Shown piece by piece: positions 14,863-24,393 of a stretch of DNA of 32,042 nucleotides. The stretch is taken from positions 1 to 32,042 of the forward strand of contig JADFXP010000031.1 of the NCBI GenBank assembly GCA_015233465.1. The letters are read 5' to 3'. Position 1 is the stretch's first letter. Every line of letters begins with the position of its first letter. The position numbers and the translations under genes were made by a program. The notes beneath the pieces were generated by a model that saw nothing but the letters and a program-made list of their open reading frames with translations, ran no database searches and was not told the DNA's origin. This DNA comes from Candidatus Magnetominusculus dajiuhuensis (GTDB lineage: Bacteria; Nitrospirota; Thermodesulfovibrionia; Thermodesulfovibrionales; Magnetobacteriaceae).

Positions 14863-15609
14863 ATGTCAGGACATTCAAAATGGTCACAGATAAAGAGAAA
14901 AAAGGCAGTAGTAGATTCAAAGCGCGGGAAGGTATTTTCAAAATTAGTTAAAGAAATATCCGTAGCAGCAAAGATCGGCGGCGTTGATCCTGATATGAAT
15001 CCAAGACTCCGCACTGTTATTAATAAGGCTAAAGAGATAAATATGCCTGTTGATAACGTAAAACGCGCTATTGCTAAGGCAACAGATTCAAGCGCATCTT
15101 ATGAAGAGTTTATTTATGAAGGCTATGGCCCGTCAGGCGCAGCAATATTGATAGAGATCATGACGGACAATAAAAACAGGACTGCCGGAGATATTAGATG
15201 TATAATGTCTAAAAATGGCGGGAATCTCGGTGAAACAGGCTGCGTATCATGGATGTTTGAGAAAAAAGGGCTTATTCTTGTAGAGAAAAAAGGCATTGAT
15301 GAAGATTCTTTAATGAATATCATCTTAGAGGCTGGGGCTCTTGATATGAAAAATGACCCAGATAATGAAAATTATGAGATATTCACTGAATCAAATGAAA
15401 TACATTCTGTAAAGGCAGCCATTGAAGCAGCTAAGATCAAGGTTGTTTCATCAGAGGTCTCTATGATACCGCAAAATCAAGTAACCCTTGATGAAAAAGC
15501 GTCTACTCAGATACTTCGTTTAATGGATGCCCTTGACGATAATGAAGATGTACAGAATGTTTATTCTAATTTTGAAATACCTGATGAGATTATGGAGAGA
15601 TTGTCATGA
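14863..15609 (+). CDS. yebC: YebC/PmpR family protein
   Basis: This 248-residue protein has the invariant opening [20 protein letters not shown] and the family core throughout ([75 protein letters not shown]). Family members act as transcription factors in some species and as ribosome-associated factors easing polyproline stalls in others. The frame runs nine codons further upstream, but the ATG at 14863 begins the conserved MSGHSKW and has GGAG upstream. It is transcribed away from the HDOD operon. Its stop codon is the first part of a hairpin of the dispersed repeat family. Confidence 0.95.
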   Translation: MSGHSKWSQIKRKKAVVDSKRGKVFSKLVKEISVAAKIGGVDPDMNPRLRTVINKAKEINMPVDNVKRAIAKATDSSASYEEFIYEGYGPSGAAILIEIMTDNKNRTAGDIRCIMSKNGGNLGETGCVSWMFEKKGLILVEKKGIDEDSLMNIILEAGALDMKNDPDNENYEIFTESNEIHSVKAAIEAAKIKVVSSEVSMIPQNQVTLDEKASTQILRLMDALDDNEDVQNVYSNFEIPDEIMERLS

Positions 15610-15779
15610 GGGTTTCACCCTCAAACTCCCAAAAGGGGACTTGTCCCCTTTATCCCGTAATTTTAGGTTATTTATAATTATAAGTTTTTCATTAAACAAT
15701 TAAAAAAAATTAATGGGTTAAGGGGACTCGTCCCCTTGCAGGAGCCATCCCTAAAGGGAGCCCTTGGGCAGAGCCCTCA
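15607..15779. repeat. REP/BIME-like double-hairpin repeat, locus A (yebC-glmU)
   Basis: The left half is hairpin TGAGGG-N5-CCCTCA (15607-15623, including the yebC stop) plus AAAGGGGAC-TT-GTCCCCTTT (15632-15651). The right half, inverted, is AAGGGGAC-TC-GTCCCCTT (15720-15737) plus an imperfect CTTGGGC/GCCCTCAAG hairpin to 15779. An AT-rich core separates the halves. It can act as a bidirectional terminator between yebC and glmU. Confidence 0.75.
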
Positions 15780-15794
15780 AGAGAATATACTCGT

Positions 15795-17195
15795 ATGAAT
15801 ATAAATGCAGTTATATTAGCAGCAGGGCTTGGCACAAGGATGAAATCAAGCATCCCAAAGGTGTTACATCCTCTGCTTGGCAAGCCTATTATCTCTCATA
15901 TCATAAAGACAATTGAAGGCATAGATAGGATTTCAAAAAGGATTGTAGTAATATCAAAGCATACTGAGAGTGTAAGAAATGTCTTGAGCGGTAAGGAAAT
16001 TGTATTTGCTATGCAGACAGATCTGCTTGGAACAGCGGATGCCCTTAAGGATGGGTTAAAATCTTCTGACAGCAATTTTGAACATATCTTAGTGCTTGCA
16101 GGCGATGCGCCTTTAGTTACACAAACCACGATAAATACCTTAATTGATACCCATATTAAGGGGAAAAATGATATAACCATACAATCCTTTGTTGCCCCTG
16201 ATCCAACATCTTATGGAAGGATTGGGAAGGATGAAAGAGGCAAAGTTATTGCAATTATTGAAGAAAAAGATGCTGATGAGAATCAGAGAGAAATTCAAGA
16301 GGTAAACAGCGGGATTTATCTCTTTAGTGCTATGGCAATATCTTATTTAAGTGATATAACGGTCAATCAACTTAAAGGCGAATACTATCTGACTGATATT
16401 GTTTCAATTTGTCATCAAAAGGGACTGAAGGTTGAGGCGGTTTGTTCAGATACAATGGATGAATTTATTGGTATAAATTCACGATTTGATTTATTAACGG
16501 CTCAAAAGGCGCTTCAATGGCGGATAAATCTATATTGGATGGAAAATGGCGTAACTTTGATGGATATTGATTCAATAATGATTGAGCCAGATGTGAAGAT
16601 TGGTTCTGATACAACGATATTTCCAAATGTTATACTGCAAGCTGGGACAGTTATTGGAAGGCATTGCGTGATATGTCCTAACACAAGGATAATTAATTCT
16701 GTGATTAAAGATAAGGCAATAATTAAGGATAGTTCATTTATAGAGGATTCATCAGTTGAAAGTGAGGCAAGCATCGGCCCATTTTCACATATCAGGCCAA
16801 ATTCTAAGATTGGGCAAAATGCAAGGATTGGAAATTTTGTGGAATTAAAAAATACCATAATTGGAAATAATACAAAGGCAAGTCATCTTAGTTATCTAGG
16901 AGATGCTGAACTTGGAAATGATATAAATATTGGAGCTGGAACTATTACATGTAATTACGACGGGGTTAATAAATTTAAGACAACGATTAAAGACGGCGTT
17001 TTTATTGGAAGTGATACACAGATAGTTGCTCCAGTTACTATAAATGAAAATTCTTTTGTTGCAGCAGGTTCTACTATAACTAAGGATATACCTTCTGGTA
17101 GTCTTGCAATCAGCAGAGTAAAGCAGACTAATTTAGAGGGATGGGCAAAAAAAAGAATACCTCATTTAATAAAAGATAAGCCAAAGGATAAATAA
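15795..17195 (+). CDS. glmU: Bifunctional UDP-N-acetylglucosamine pyrophosphorylase / glucosamine-1-phosphate acetyltransferase
   Basis: This 466-residue protein has the usual GlmU length. The N-terminal uridyltransferase has LAAGLGTRMKSSIPKVLH (signature G-x-G-T-R-M-x(6)-K) and the GDAPL metal/nucleotide motif. The C-terminal half (about 250-455) is a left-handed beta-helix of hexapeptide repeats with the active-site stretch NFVELKNT...HLSYLGDAE..NIGAGTITCNYDG. It makes UDP-GlcNAc, the precursor of peptidoglycan and LPS, from glucosamine-1-phosphate. One base separates its stop from glmS, so the two consecutive pathway enzymes are made from one mRNA. Confidence 0.98.
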   Translation: MNINAVILAAGLGTRMKSSIPKVLHPLLGKPIISHIIKTIEGIDRISKRIVVISKHTESVRNVLSGKEIVFAMQTDLLGTADALKDGLKSSDSNFEHILVLAGDAPLVTQTTINTLIDTHIKGKNDITIQSFVAPDPTSYGRIGKDERGKVIAIIEEKDADENQREIQEVNSGIYLFSAMAISYLSDITVNQLKGEYYLTDIVSICHQKGLKVEAVCSDTMDEFIGINSRFDLLTAQKALQWRINLYWMENGVTLMDIDSIMIEPDVKIGSDTTIFPNVILQAGTVIGRHCVICPNTRIINSVIKDKAIIKDSSFIEDSSVESEASIGPFSHIRPNSKIGQNARIGNFVELKNTIIGNNTKASHLSYLGDAELGNDINIGAGTITCNYDGVNKFKTTIKDGVFIGSDTQIVAPVTINENSFVAAGSTITKDIPSGSLAISRVKQTNLEGWAKKRIPHLIKDKPKDK

Positions 17196-17196
17196 T

Positions 17197-19026
17197 ATGT
17201 GCGGAATAATAGGATATATCGGAAATAATAATTCTATTGAAATAATATTAGACGGTTTAAAACGCCTTGAATATAGGGGATATGATTCAGCAGGGATTGC
17301 CTATATTAATAAAGACGGACATATTGATTTAACGCGTTGTCAGGGAAAGATAATAGAACTTGTAAGAAAGATAGCAGATAAACATATAGATGTCACAATG
17401 GGGATAGGTCATACCAGATGGGCAACTCATGGAGGGCCATCAGAGAAAAATGCCCATCCGCATAGATATGGAAAGATTGCAATCGTTCATAATGGGATAA
17501 TTGAAAATTATATCACACTAAAAAAAGATCTGATGAATATTGGTCATGTATTTTCATCAGATACAGACACAGAGGTTATTTGTCATCTTATAAATGATTT
17601 TTATTCTGAGGGTAAGTCCTTTGAAGATTCAGTGAGATTGACTACAAAGATGCTGGTTGGTTCTTATGCTATTGCAGTGATTAATGAATCTGAACAGGGA
17701 AAGATAATATGTGCAAAGATGGACAGCCCGCTTGTTATAGGATTGGGGAAGGGTGAATATTATGTAGCGTCAGATGTACCGGCATTTTTGAATTATACGC
17801 GTGATGTGATATTTCTTAAAGACAGCGAATTTGCAGTTTTATCGCTTGATGGTGTGATGATATTTGATTCAGACGGCAAATTTGTGACAAGGGCTTCTGA
17901 AAAAATAACATGGAATCCTTCTATGGCTGAAAAAGGCGGATACCGTCACTTTATGTTAAAAGAGATATTTGAACAGCCTAGGGCAGTTGCTGATACTATA
18001 GGCGGCAGGATTAATGCTGAGACTGGCGAGATAAATATATTGGAGTTTGGTTTTCATGATCAAGACAGCCTTTTACAGTTTCAGAAGATATTTATCGTTG
18101 CATGCGGCACGTCATGGCATGCTGCTTTATGCGCTAAATACATGATTGAAGAACTGGCTAGAGTCTCAGTAGAGGTAGATATAGCATCTGAATTTAGATA
18201 TAGAAATCCATTAATCAATAAATCAACATTGCTTATAGCAATAACACAGTCAGGCGAGACAGCAGATACGCTTGCCGCAATCAGAGAGGCAAAAAAACAA
18301 GGCGCTGTTACTCTTACTATCTGTAATGTGCTTGGTTCTACGGCATCTCGTGAGAGCGACCATGTATTCTACACGCATTCTGGGCCTGAAATTGGCGTTG
18401 CTTCAACAAAATCATTTACCGCACAATTGGTTGCTTTATATATGCTTGCAATAGCGCTGGCTGGAAATAAGATTGAAAAAAATACAGCGAAGTCTCTTAT
18501 AAAAGACCTCCTGCATATTCCATTAATACTTGAAGAGGCTCTGTCAAAGGATAAAAATATAGAAGAACTTGCAAAGGCTTACTCAAAGACCTGCGATTTT
18601 CTGTACTTAGGCAGAGGTATTCTTTATCCTATAGCACTTGAAGGCGCGTTAAAATTAAAGGAAATATCATATATTCATGCTGAAGGCTACCCTGCTGGAG
18701 AGATGAAACATGGGCCGATTGCGTTGATTGATGAAAAAATGCCTGTTGTAATTTTACTGACAAAGGATGCACTTTATAATAAAGTGATTTCAAATATTGA
18801 AGAAGTTAAGTCGCGCGGTGGAAATACCTTGGTAATTTCAAACGAAGATGACCCTGAGATAAGAGTTAAGTCCGATTCTTTCCTCTTTATTCCAAAGTCA
18901 AATAAATTTCTTAATGCACTTACAATGTCTTTACCTTTACAGTTATTAGCATACCATATTGCGGTAATAAGGGGATGCGATGTGGATCAGCCGAGGAATC
19001 TGGCTAAAAGTGTTACTGTTGAATAA
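17197..19026 (+). CDS. glmS: Glutamine-fructose-6-phosphate aminotransferase (isomerizing)
   Basis: This 609-residue protein has the standard length. Catalytic Cys2 (MCGIIGYIG) begins the glutaminase domain, which also shows HTRWATHGGPSEKNAHPH and HNGIIEN. Two SIS sugar-isomerase domains follow (CGTSWHA, TQSGETADT, STKSFTAQ; LGRGILYPIALEGALKLKEISYIHAEGY), ending in the conserved DQPRNLAKSVTVE tail. It makes glucosamine-6-phosphate, which after phosphoglucosamine mutase feeds GlmU encoded just upstream. No glmS ribozyme is possible in the 1-nt gap, so control must be at the glmU promoter or post-translational. Confidence 0.98.
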   Translation: MCGIIGYIGNNNSIEIILDGLKRLEYRGYDSAGIAYINKDGHIDLTRCQGKIIELVRKIADKHIDVTMGIGHTRWATHGGPSEKNAHPHRYGKIAIVHNGIIENYITLKKDLMNIGHVFSSDTDTEVICHLINDFYSEGKSFEDSVRLTTKMLVGSYAIAVINESEQGKIICAKMDSPLVIGLGKGEYYVASDVPAFLNYTRDVIFLKDSEFAVLSLDGVMIFDSDGKFVTRASEKITWNPSMAEKGGYRHFMLKEIFEQPRAVADTIGGRINAETGEINILEFGFHDQDSLLQFQKIFIVACGTSWHAALCAKYMIEELARVSVEVDIASEFRYRNPLINKSTLLIAITQSGETADTLAAIREAKKQGAVTLTICNVLGSTASRESDHVFYTHSGPEIGVASTKSFTAQLVALYMLAIALAGNKIEKNTAKSLIKDLLHIPLILEEALSKDKNIEELAKAYSKTCDFLYLGRGILYPIALEGALKLKEISYIHAEGYPAGEMKHGPIALIDEKMPVVILLTKDALYNKVISNIEEVKSRGGNTLVISNEDDPEIRVKSDSFLFIPKSNKFLNALTMSLPLQLLAYHIAVIRGCDVDQPRNLAKSVTVE

Positions 19027-19096
19027 CTGGTTTAACTTTTAACTGAAATCGTTATAATCTACTTGACAATTTTAGTTTATTATGTAAACATAAGAA

Positions 19097-20167
19097 ATGT
19101 TTTTTAAACCTAAGACATTATTTGGTCTTGATATTGGTTCAAGTTATATTAAGGCCGTACAGCTTAAGAAGTTAAAAAAGGCAGGTTATGAGTTGGAGAT
19201 ATTTGATATATTGCCAATTCAACCAGGACTTGTTGACGATGGGGCTGTTATTAATAAAGATAAACTTGCTGATTCAATCAAAGCTCTGATCAAAAAAGCC
19301 AATATTAAATCCAGTTATGTAGCAGTTTCAATTTCAGGGCATTCTTCTGTGATAATAAAGATAATCTCAATGCCTGAGATGAATGAAGATGAGATGGCTA
19401 AATCTATAAGATTTGAGGCAGAGCAGTATGTGCCTTTTGGAATAGATGATGTAAATCTAGATTTTCAGATATTAGGCAAGAGAAAAGATGATAGTCAGGT
19501 TGATGTATTACTTGTGGCAGTAAAAAAGGATTTACTGGAAGATTATTATAAGGTGCTTGAGATGTCAGAGATAACACCTGCAGTCATAGATGTAACTGCG
19601 TTTGCTTTAGCGAATATGTATGAGTTTAATTATGGTCATGTAAAGGCAGAAGGTGAAGAAGAGAAGGTTGCAGCGATATTTGACGTTGGTGCTGGAAATA
19701 TTAATATGACTGTAATAAAGAAAAATAACCCGGCATTTACTCGTGACAGCGCAATTGGCGCAAGGATTATTACAGAGTCATTAGAGAAGAATTTCCAGAT
19801 AGACTATGACACTGCCGAAGGTATTTTAAAAGACGGCACGCTGCCTGCCGGCATGTCTGCAGATGAGGTTTCTCCTATTATCATGAATGCTTCAGAACAG
19901 GTAATGACTGACATAATTGGTTCGCTTGATTATTATATGAGCAGTTATAATGACCATATAGACAAGGTATTAGTGTGCGGAGGAGGGGCATTGCTTGGGC
20001 AGTTTGCAGAGATACTTGCTGAGCGTACAGGATTAGAAGTGCTGATGACAGACCCATTTAAAAATATAACGATACCAAATAGTTTTGATAAGGAATTTAT
20101 TAAAAAAATGGGGCCTATAGGGGCTGCAGCAATGGGGCTTGCGTTAAGAGAGATTGGTGATAAATGA
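19097..20167 (+). CDS. pilM: Type IV pilus assembly protein PilM (actin-like ATPase)
   Basis: This 356-residue cytoplasmic protein has an FtsA/actin fold: the phosphate-1 motif GLDIGSSYIKAVQ near the N-terminus, EAEQYVPFGIDDVNLDFQIL in the middle, and the phosphate-2/adenosine motifs IFDVGAGNINMTV and VLVCGGGALL. It links the pilus inner-membrane ring to the motor by binding the N-terminus of PilN. It overlaps pilN by 4 bp (ATGA). The 70-bp gap after glmS has a TATAAT (19053-19058) and a TTGACA (19063-19068), but neither has a good partner hexamer and no clear ribosome site precedes the ATG, so the promoter is uncertain. Confidence 0.96.
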   Translation: MFFKPKTLFGLDIGSSYIKAVQLKKLKKAGYELEIFDILPIQPGLVDDGAVINKDKLADSIKALIKKANIKSSYVAVSISGHSSVIIKIISMPEMNEDEMAKSIRFEAEQYVPFGIDDVNLDFQILGKRKDDSQVDVLLVAVKKDLLEDYYKVLEMSEITPAVIDVTAFALANMYEFNYGHVKAEGEEEKVAAIFDVGAGNINMTVIKKNNPAFTRDSAIGARIITESLEKNFQIDYDTAEGILKDGTLPAGMSADEVSPIIMNASEQVMTDIIGSLDYYMSSYNDHIDKVLVCGGGALLGQFAEILAERTGLEVLMTDPFKNITIPNSFDKEFIKKMGPIGAAAMGLALREIGDK

Positions 20168-20769
20168 TAAGAATAAACCTTTTACCGCCAGAGAAAAGAA
20201 AGAAGGCTCAAAAAAAGAAAAAAGTAAAGGAACAAAAAGAAAAAAAAGTTCGAACTGGACCTTCTTTAACAGTCAATGAAAAGGTCCCGATAATTTCAGG
20301 GGTTGTATTAATACTCTTAGCATTAGGTGCAGCTGGATATTTGTATTTATCATTGAATAAACATATTGCTTCTCTAAATAAAGAAAAAAAAGACAATATA
20401 GCTGCTATAGCAGCGCTAGACAAAAAATTAAAACAGATTAAAAATCTTGATTCATTGATCTCAGACCTCAATCAAAGAGAAAAACTTATTAATAAATTAA
20501 GATTAGACCAGAGTCAGCCGATTAGGGTGCTTGATGAATTAAACACTATAATCCCAGAAACTGTATGGTTTGAAGCTCTCTCTGTGATTGGAAATAAGTT
20601 AGATATTGAGGGCAGCGGTTTATCTTATTCAGATGTGGTTGGTTTTGTAAATTCTTTAAAACAATCTAAGATATTTAGAAACGTTGAACTTAGAAATGCT
20701 AAAAATAAAACTTCTGGTAAAGAAACGGTTTATGTATTTAAAGTAACTATGGATATAATTGGGGATTAA
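20164..20769 (+). CDS. pilN: Type IV pilus assembly protein PilN
   Basis: This 201-residue protein begins MIRINLLPPE, the conserved INLLP peptide that docks into PilM. A very basic cytoplasmic stretch follows (KRKKAQKKKKVKEQKEKKVR). One membrane span lies at about 42-64, then a periplasmic coiled coil (about 65-115) and a ferredoxin-like C-terminal domain (VWFEALSVIGNKLDIEGSGLSYSDVVGFVNSLKQSKIF). It forms the inner-membrane alignment complex with PilO. Gene order and overlap with pilM support the call. Confidence 0.94.
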   Translation: MIRINLLPPEKRKKAQKKKKVKEQKEKKVRTGPSLTVNEKVPIISGVVLILLALGAAGYLYLSLNKHIASLNKEKKDNIAAIAALDKKLKQIKNLDSLISDLNQREKLINKLRLDQSQPIRVLDELNTIIPETVWFEALSVIGNKLDIEGSGLSYSDVVGFVNSLKQSKIFRNVELRNAKNKTSGKETVYVFKVTMDIIGD

Positions 20770-20784
20770 TTATAAGATAATAAT

Positions 20785-21396
20785 ATGAAAATAGACCTAA
20801 TAAATATACCTACACCTGCAAAATTTGCAATTACTGCAATCCCTGCCATTTTAATTTGTGTTGCTATATATTTTTTAATATTTGACCCTAATAATAAAGA
20901 AATAAATACATTAACTGCTGATATTTTAAAACAAAAGGATGAAATTAGTAAAAAACAAAAGGACGTTAAGGAACTGCCAATAAGGACAAAGCAATATGAT
21001 GAGGTATTGAAGAGATTTGATGAGATAAAGTATCAGCTTCCAATGGAAAATGAGGTCAGCAATTTGTTAAAACAGGTATCTGATAATGCTACAATCAATA
21101 ATGTGCCAATACTTTCATGGAACCCTGGTTCAGATAAAAAAAGAAATACCGCAGGAATGGATTATTTAGAGAGACCAGTGGATATAACGTTAAATGGGTC
21201 ATATCATAATCTAGGGAGATTCTTTGCAAGCCTCACAGCCCTTGACAGGATAGTAAATATTCAAAATATCAGATTAGGTAATCCTACGATAAAGGAAAAA
21301 GAGGCAACACTTAATATCAGCTTTAGTGCAGTAACTTTTTCTTCAGTTGCAGCTGAACCTAAGGCTGAAGCAAAGCCAGCTGCTAAAACGCAATGA
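20785..21396 (+). CDS. pilO: Type IV pilus assembly protein PilO
   Basis: This 203-residue bitopic membrane protein has a single span at about 13-33, a coiled coil (EINTLTADILKQKDEISKKQKDVKEL), the conserved QLPMENEVSNLLKQVSDNATINNV region, and a ferredoxin-like fold (VDITLNGSYHNLGRFFASLTALDRIVNIQNIRL). It pairs with PilN in the periplasm. The C-terminus ends in an alanine/proline/lysine tail. It starts 15 bp after pilN and overlaps pilP by 4 bp (ATGA). Confidence 0.94.
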   Translation: MKIDLINIPTPAKFAITAIPAILICVAIYFLIFDPNNKEINTLTADILKQKDEISKKQKDVKELPIRTKQYDEVLKRFDEIKYQLPMENEVSNLLKQVSDNATINNVPILSWNPGSDKKRNTAGMDYLERPVDITLNGSYHNLGRFFASLTALDRIVNIQNIRLGNPTIKEKEATLNISFSAVTFSSVAAEPKAEAKPAAKTQ

Positions 21397-21983
21397 CGAT
21401 AAATATACTAAAAAATATGATTTATTTTGCAATGTTGATATTAAGTATATTAATATCAGAGGGTAGTAGTTACGCAGTTGATATAAAAAATCCTTTTGTG
21501 CAAACTCAAACTGCGCCTCAACCAGTGTCTCAAGCTGCGCCTCAACCAGTGCCTCAAACTGCGCCTCAAACTCCTGCACAAGTTGATACTCAGCCGAAAT
21601 TAAATACGACTATAAAACCAATCCCATACGTTTATGATTCTAAAAATAAAAAAGATCCTTTTGTTTCAATATTGTTGTTGACACATAAAGAGATTCCTAA
21701 GGAAAAAAAATATGTGCGTCAAAAAGGACACCTTACGCCTTTAGAAGATTATGAATTAAAAAATATACAAATATTGGCTATAACTCAGTTAGGTAATGAA
21801 TTTACAGCTACTGGGTTACTTGCAGACAGCAGAACCTTTCCAATACGAGTAGGCACAAGAATTGGAAAACAAGGCGGGATTGTAACTAAGATTAATCTTG
21901 AAAGTGTTATAGTAAGAGAAGTATATTTTGACGAAAAAGGTATAAAAACTAACGTAGAAACAACTATACAACTTGGAAGGTAG
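21393..21983 (+). CDS. pilP: Type IV pilus assembly protein PilP
   Basis: This 196-residue protein has an N-terminal hydrophobic segment (about 8-22). No lipobox cysteine is present, unlike classical PilP lipoproteins. A low-complexity linker of repeated QPV/QTAPQ units (about 35-65) spans part of the periplasm. The C-terminal beta domain (KDPFVSILL ... LEDYELKNIQILAITQLGNEFTATGLLADSRTFPIRVGTRIGKQGGIVTKINLESVIVREVYFDEKG) is the conserved PilP fold that links PilNO to the PilQ secretin. Its TAG stop is part of the ribosome site of pilQ. Confidence 0.92.
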   Translation: MTINILKNMIYFAMLILSILISEGSSYAVDIKNPFVQTQTAPQPVSQAAPQPVPQTAPQTPAQVDTQPKLNTTIKPIPYVYDSKNKKDPFVSILLLTHKEIPKEKKYVRQKGHLTPLEDYELKNIQILAITQLGNEFTATGLLADSRTFPIRVGTRIGKQGGIVTKINLESVIVREVYFDEKGIKTNVETTIQLGR

Positions 21984-21991
21984 GAGGTATT

Positions 21992-24304
21992 GTGAAAATA
22001 AATCTACATATAGAACGGATATGGAAATCCAGAGGATATAAATGGTGGCTGCGTTTCTTCTATGGGCAAACCCCGCAAGATATTAAAGTAAAAAATATAT
22101 TGACTAAAAGTATCTTTGTCTTATTCTCAATAATGGTAATTTTGGTTACTGGGTGCAGTTCTCAATCAAAACAAAAAATAGCACAGTCTGTAAATGTAAA
22201 TCCTGATTCAACTGTAAATACTATTAAAAATATAAGTATAGATAAACAATCATTTACTATAACTGCAGATAGGAACTTTAAATATTCATTAAATAAATTA
22301 TCTGATCCGTTTAAATTTGAGATAGAATTGAAATCCGTTGAATTGGGACGTTTTACAGAGCGGATGCTGCTGCGAGATTCAATAGTCAGTGAGATAGTAT
22401 TTTCTAAGAAAATGGTTCCAGATGAGGCTGCAATACTTGAAGTAACATTGACAGCGCCGCAAAAATTTGAACATTCAATGTCAGAAAATAATTTAGTGTT
22501 GAAGTTTAATATTGAAGCGGAATCTGTTACAGGCGCAAAATCTAATGATGAGATAGGTGATTTATTGTCAAGAGGTGAAAAAGGCGCTGGAATTAATGAA
22601 CATGTTGAAGAGACTGTATTGGAACCGCAAAAAGAAGCAACTGTGATTTCTGTTATTAATTTTAAGAGGGAGTTAGAATATGTAAAGGTAATACTCAAAG
22701 GCAATGGCTCGATGATGCCTGATGTCTTTCAACTTGATAATAGAGTTATTATAGATATACCAAGGGTAAATATTACTGCCAAATTGCCTCAGCAAGTTCC
22801 TGTTCCCATAGAAAGCATTAAATGGGGAGACAGCGACGGTAAGATAAGAATGGTTATTGCCCTAAAAGAACAAGCAACCTTTGATGTAATTGCATATGGA
22901 GATGAGATTATAATATCACTGTCAAGCCCTGAGATAGTAAAGGCCGGTAAGGATGTTGTCAGTACGTCAAATCTTTCAACCTTTGATACTGGCGGGAGTG
23001 AGAATGAAACTGTAAAAGGCGATCTAAAGGTGTATAAAGGCAAGAAAATATCGTTAGATATTCAAAATGCAGATATTGCTCCAATTTTAAGATTATTTGC
23101 GGATATTGGCGGGGAAAAAGATAAGCCATTGAATGTAGTAATTGATCCAAAGGTTACAGGCAAGATAAATATGAAATTAGTAAATGTGCCGTGGGATCAA
23201 GCCCTTGAATTGATACTCAAGACAAATGGTTTATCTCAAGTTTCTGAAGGAAATATTATTAGAATCGCTAAGGCGGATGATTTAATTAAAGAAAAACAAC
23301 AGGCAGATAGTATTACAAGCACAAGACCATTATCCACAAAATTATTTCCAGTAAATTATAAACCTATAAAAGATATGCTTGCAGCAATTAAAGACGCTGG
23401 TATATTAAGTAAAAACGGAGATGGCAAAGATAGAGGTACAATATCTGTAGATGATAAGGCTCAGGTACTTATTGTAAATGATGTTGATGATACATTTCCT
23501 TCAATTCAGAAATTAATAGATTTGCTTGACACTCCAGACCTTCAGATTAAGCAGGTGCTTATTGAGGCAAGATTAGTTGAAGTTGATACAAATTATTCAA
23601 AGAACCTTGGAATAAATTGGAATTATCAAGGCATGACCCCTACATGGGGAACTGCTTTAAAAGCTAATCCAATTACTGGGTCTACTACATTAAACTCATT
23701 AAGTTGGAATAGTTCAGTAAACATTCCTGGAACGGTTACCCAGCCTACTTTTGGGATTGGTTATATGCCGTCTTCAGGTCTTGAGGTTTTAAATGCAACA
23801 CTGGATGCCTATGAAATAGATAATAAGAGCCGCACTATATCAGCTCCTAGGGTTCTTACTATGAATAATACAGCTGCATCTATCTCTCAAGGTCAGACTA
23901 TTTATATGCAAAGTCTAAGTCCTACTGGTTCAGCTACCGTTACACCAATTGATGCTCTTTTGTCTCTTAAGGTAACGCCAAGTATATCCCCTAGCGGGAC
24001 AGTACACCTTATAATTGAGATAAACAATAATAGTTATCAAGGCGATCAAGCTGGAAAACCTATCTTAAATAAAAGTACCTTAATGACTGAAGCATCAGTA
24101 AGAAGCGGAGATACGATTGTTATTGGGGGTATCTACTATAAGCAAAACATTAAAACAAATGAAGGAGTACCTATTCTTAGTCAGATTCCAATTATTGGAT
24201 GGTTTTTTAAAAATAATTCAGAGGTAAAAAAATCTCAAGAATTAATGGTATTTATCACGCCAAGAGTTGTCTCGCGTATGGCAATGGGAGATATTATTAA
24301 ATGA
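21992..24304 (+). CDS. pilQ: Type IV pilus secretin PilQ
   Basis: This 770-residue protein forms the outer-membrane pore for the pilus. The GTG start is fixed by TAGGAGG 4 nt upstream. The first about 38 residues are basic and aromatic, followed by a hydrophobic stretch and a lipobox-like LVTGC with Cys55, so this secretin appears to be a lipoprotein with an unusually long cytoplasmic leader. Two AMIN-type domains (about 73-175 and 215-310) are followed by an STN domain (ISLDIQNADIAPILRLFADIGG), a NolW-like domain and the secretin core (VLIEARLVEVDTNYSKNLGINW, SAPRVLTMNNTAASISQGQ, VRSGDTIVIGGI, VPILSQIPIIGWFFKNN, ELMVFITPRVV). It is the last gene of pilMNOPQ. Confidence 0.96.
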   Translation: MKINLHIERIWKSRGYKWWLRFFYGQTPQDIKVKNILTKSIFVLFSIMVILVTGCSSQSKQKIAQSVNVNPDSTVNTIKNISIDKQSFTITADRNFKYSLNKLSDPFKFEIELKSVELGRFTERMLLRDSIVSEIVFSKKMVPDEAAILEVTLTAPQKFEHSMSENNLVLKFNIEAESVTGAKSNDEIGDLLSRGEKGAGINEHVEETVLEPQKEATVISVINFKRELEYVKVILKGNGSMMPDVFQLDNRVIIDIPRVNITAKLPQQVPVPIESIKWGDSDGKIRMVIALKEQATFDVIAYGDEIIISLSSPEIVKAGKDVVSTSNLSTFDTGGSENETVKGDLKVYKGKKISLDIQNADIAPILRLFADIGGEKDKPLNVVIDPKVTGKINMKLVNVPWDQALELILKTNGLSQVSEGNIIRIAKADDLIKEKQQADSITSTRPLSTKLFPVNYKPIKDMLAAIKDAGILSKNGDGKDRGTISVDDKAQVLIVNDVDDTFPSIQKLIDLLDTPDLQIKQVLIEARLVEVDTNYSKNLGINWNYQGMTPTWGTALKANPITGSTTLNSLSWNSSVNIPGTVTQPTFGIGYMPSSGLEVLNATLDAYEIDNKSRTISAPRVLTMNNTAASISQGQTIYMQSLSPTGSATVTPIDALLSLKVTPSISPSGTVHLIIEINNNSYQGDQAGKPILNKSTLMTEASVRSGDTIVIGGIYYKQNIKTNEGVPILSQIPIIGWFFKNNSEVKKSQELMVFITPRVVSRMAMGDIIK

Positions 24305-24325
24305 TTATTTGATTCTAATAATTTT

Positions 24326-24356
24326 TTTACAGTATTTTTCTTTAAAGAGTTATAAT
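24326..24356 (+). promoter_or_regulatory. Possible promoter of the CBM48 gene
   Basis: TTTACA (24326-24331) and a perfect TATAAT (24351-24356) are 19 nt apart, a little wide. They lie between pilQ and the CBM48 gene and suggest separate transcription of the latter. Confidence 0.35.
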
Positions 24357-24393
24357 ATATAATTGACTATATCTTATTGAGAGGTCATCCGTG

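Noticed and set aside
17190..17200. glmS ribozyme upstream of glmS
   Set aside because: Only one base separates glmU and glmS, so there is no room for a leader ribozyme.
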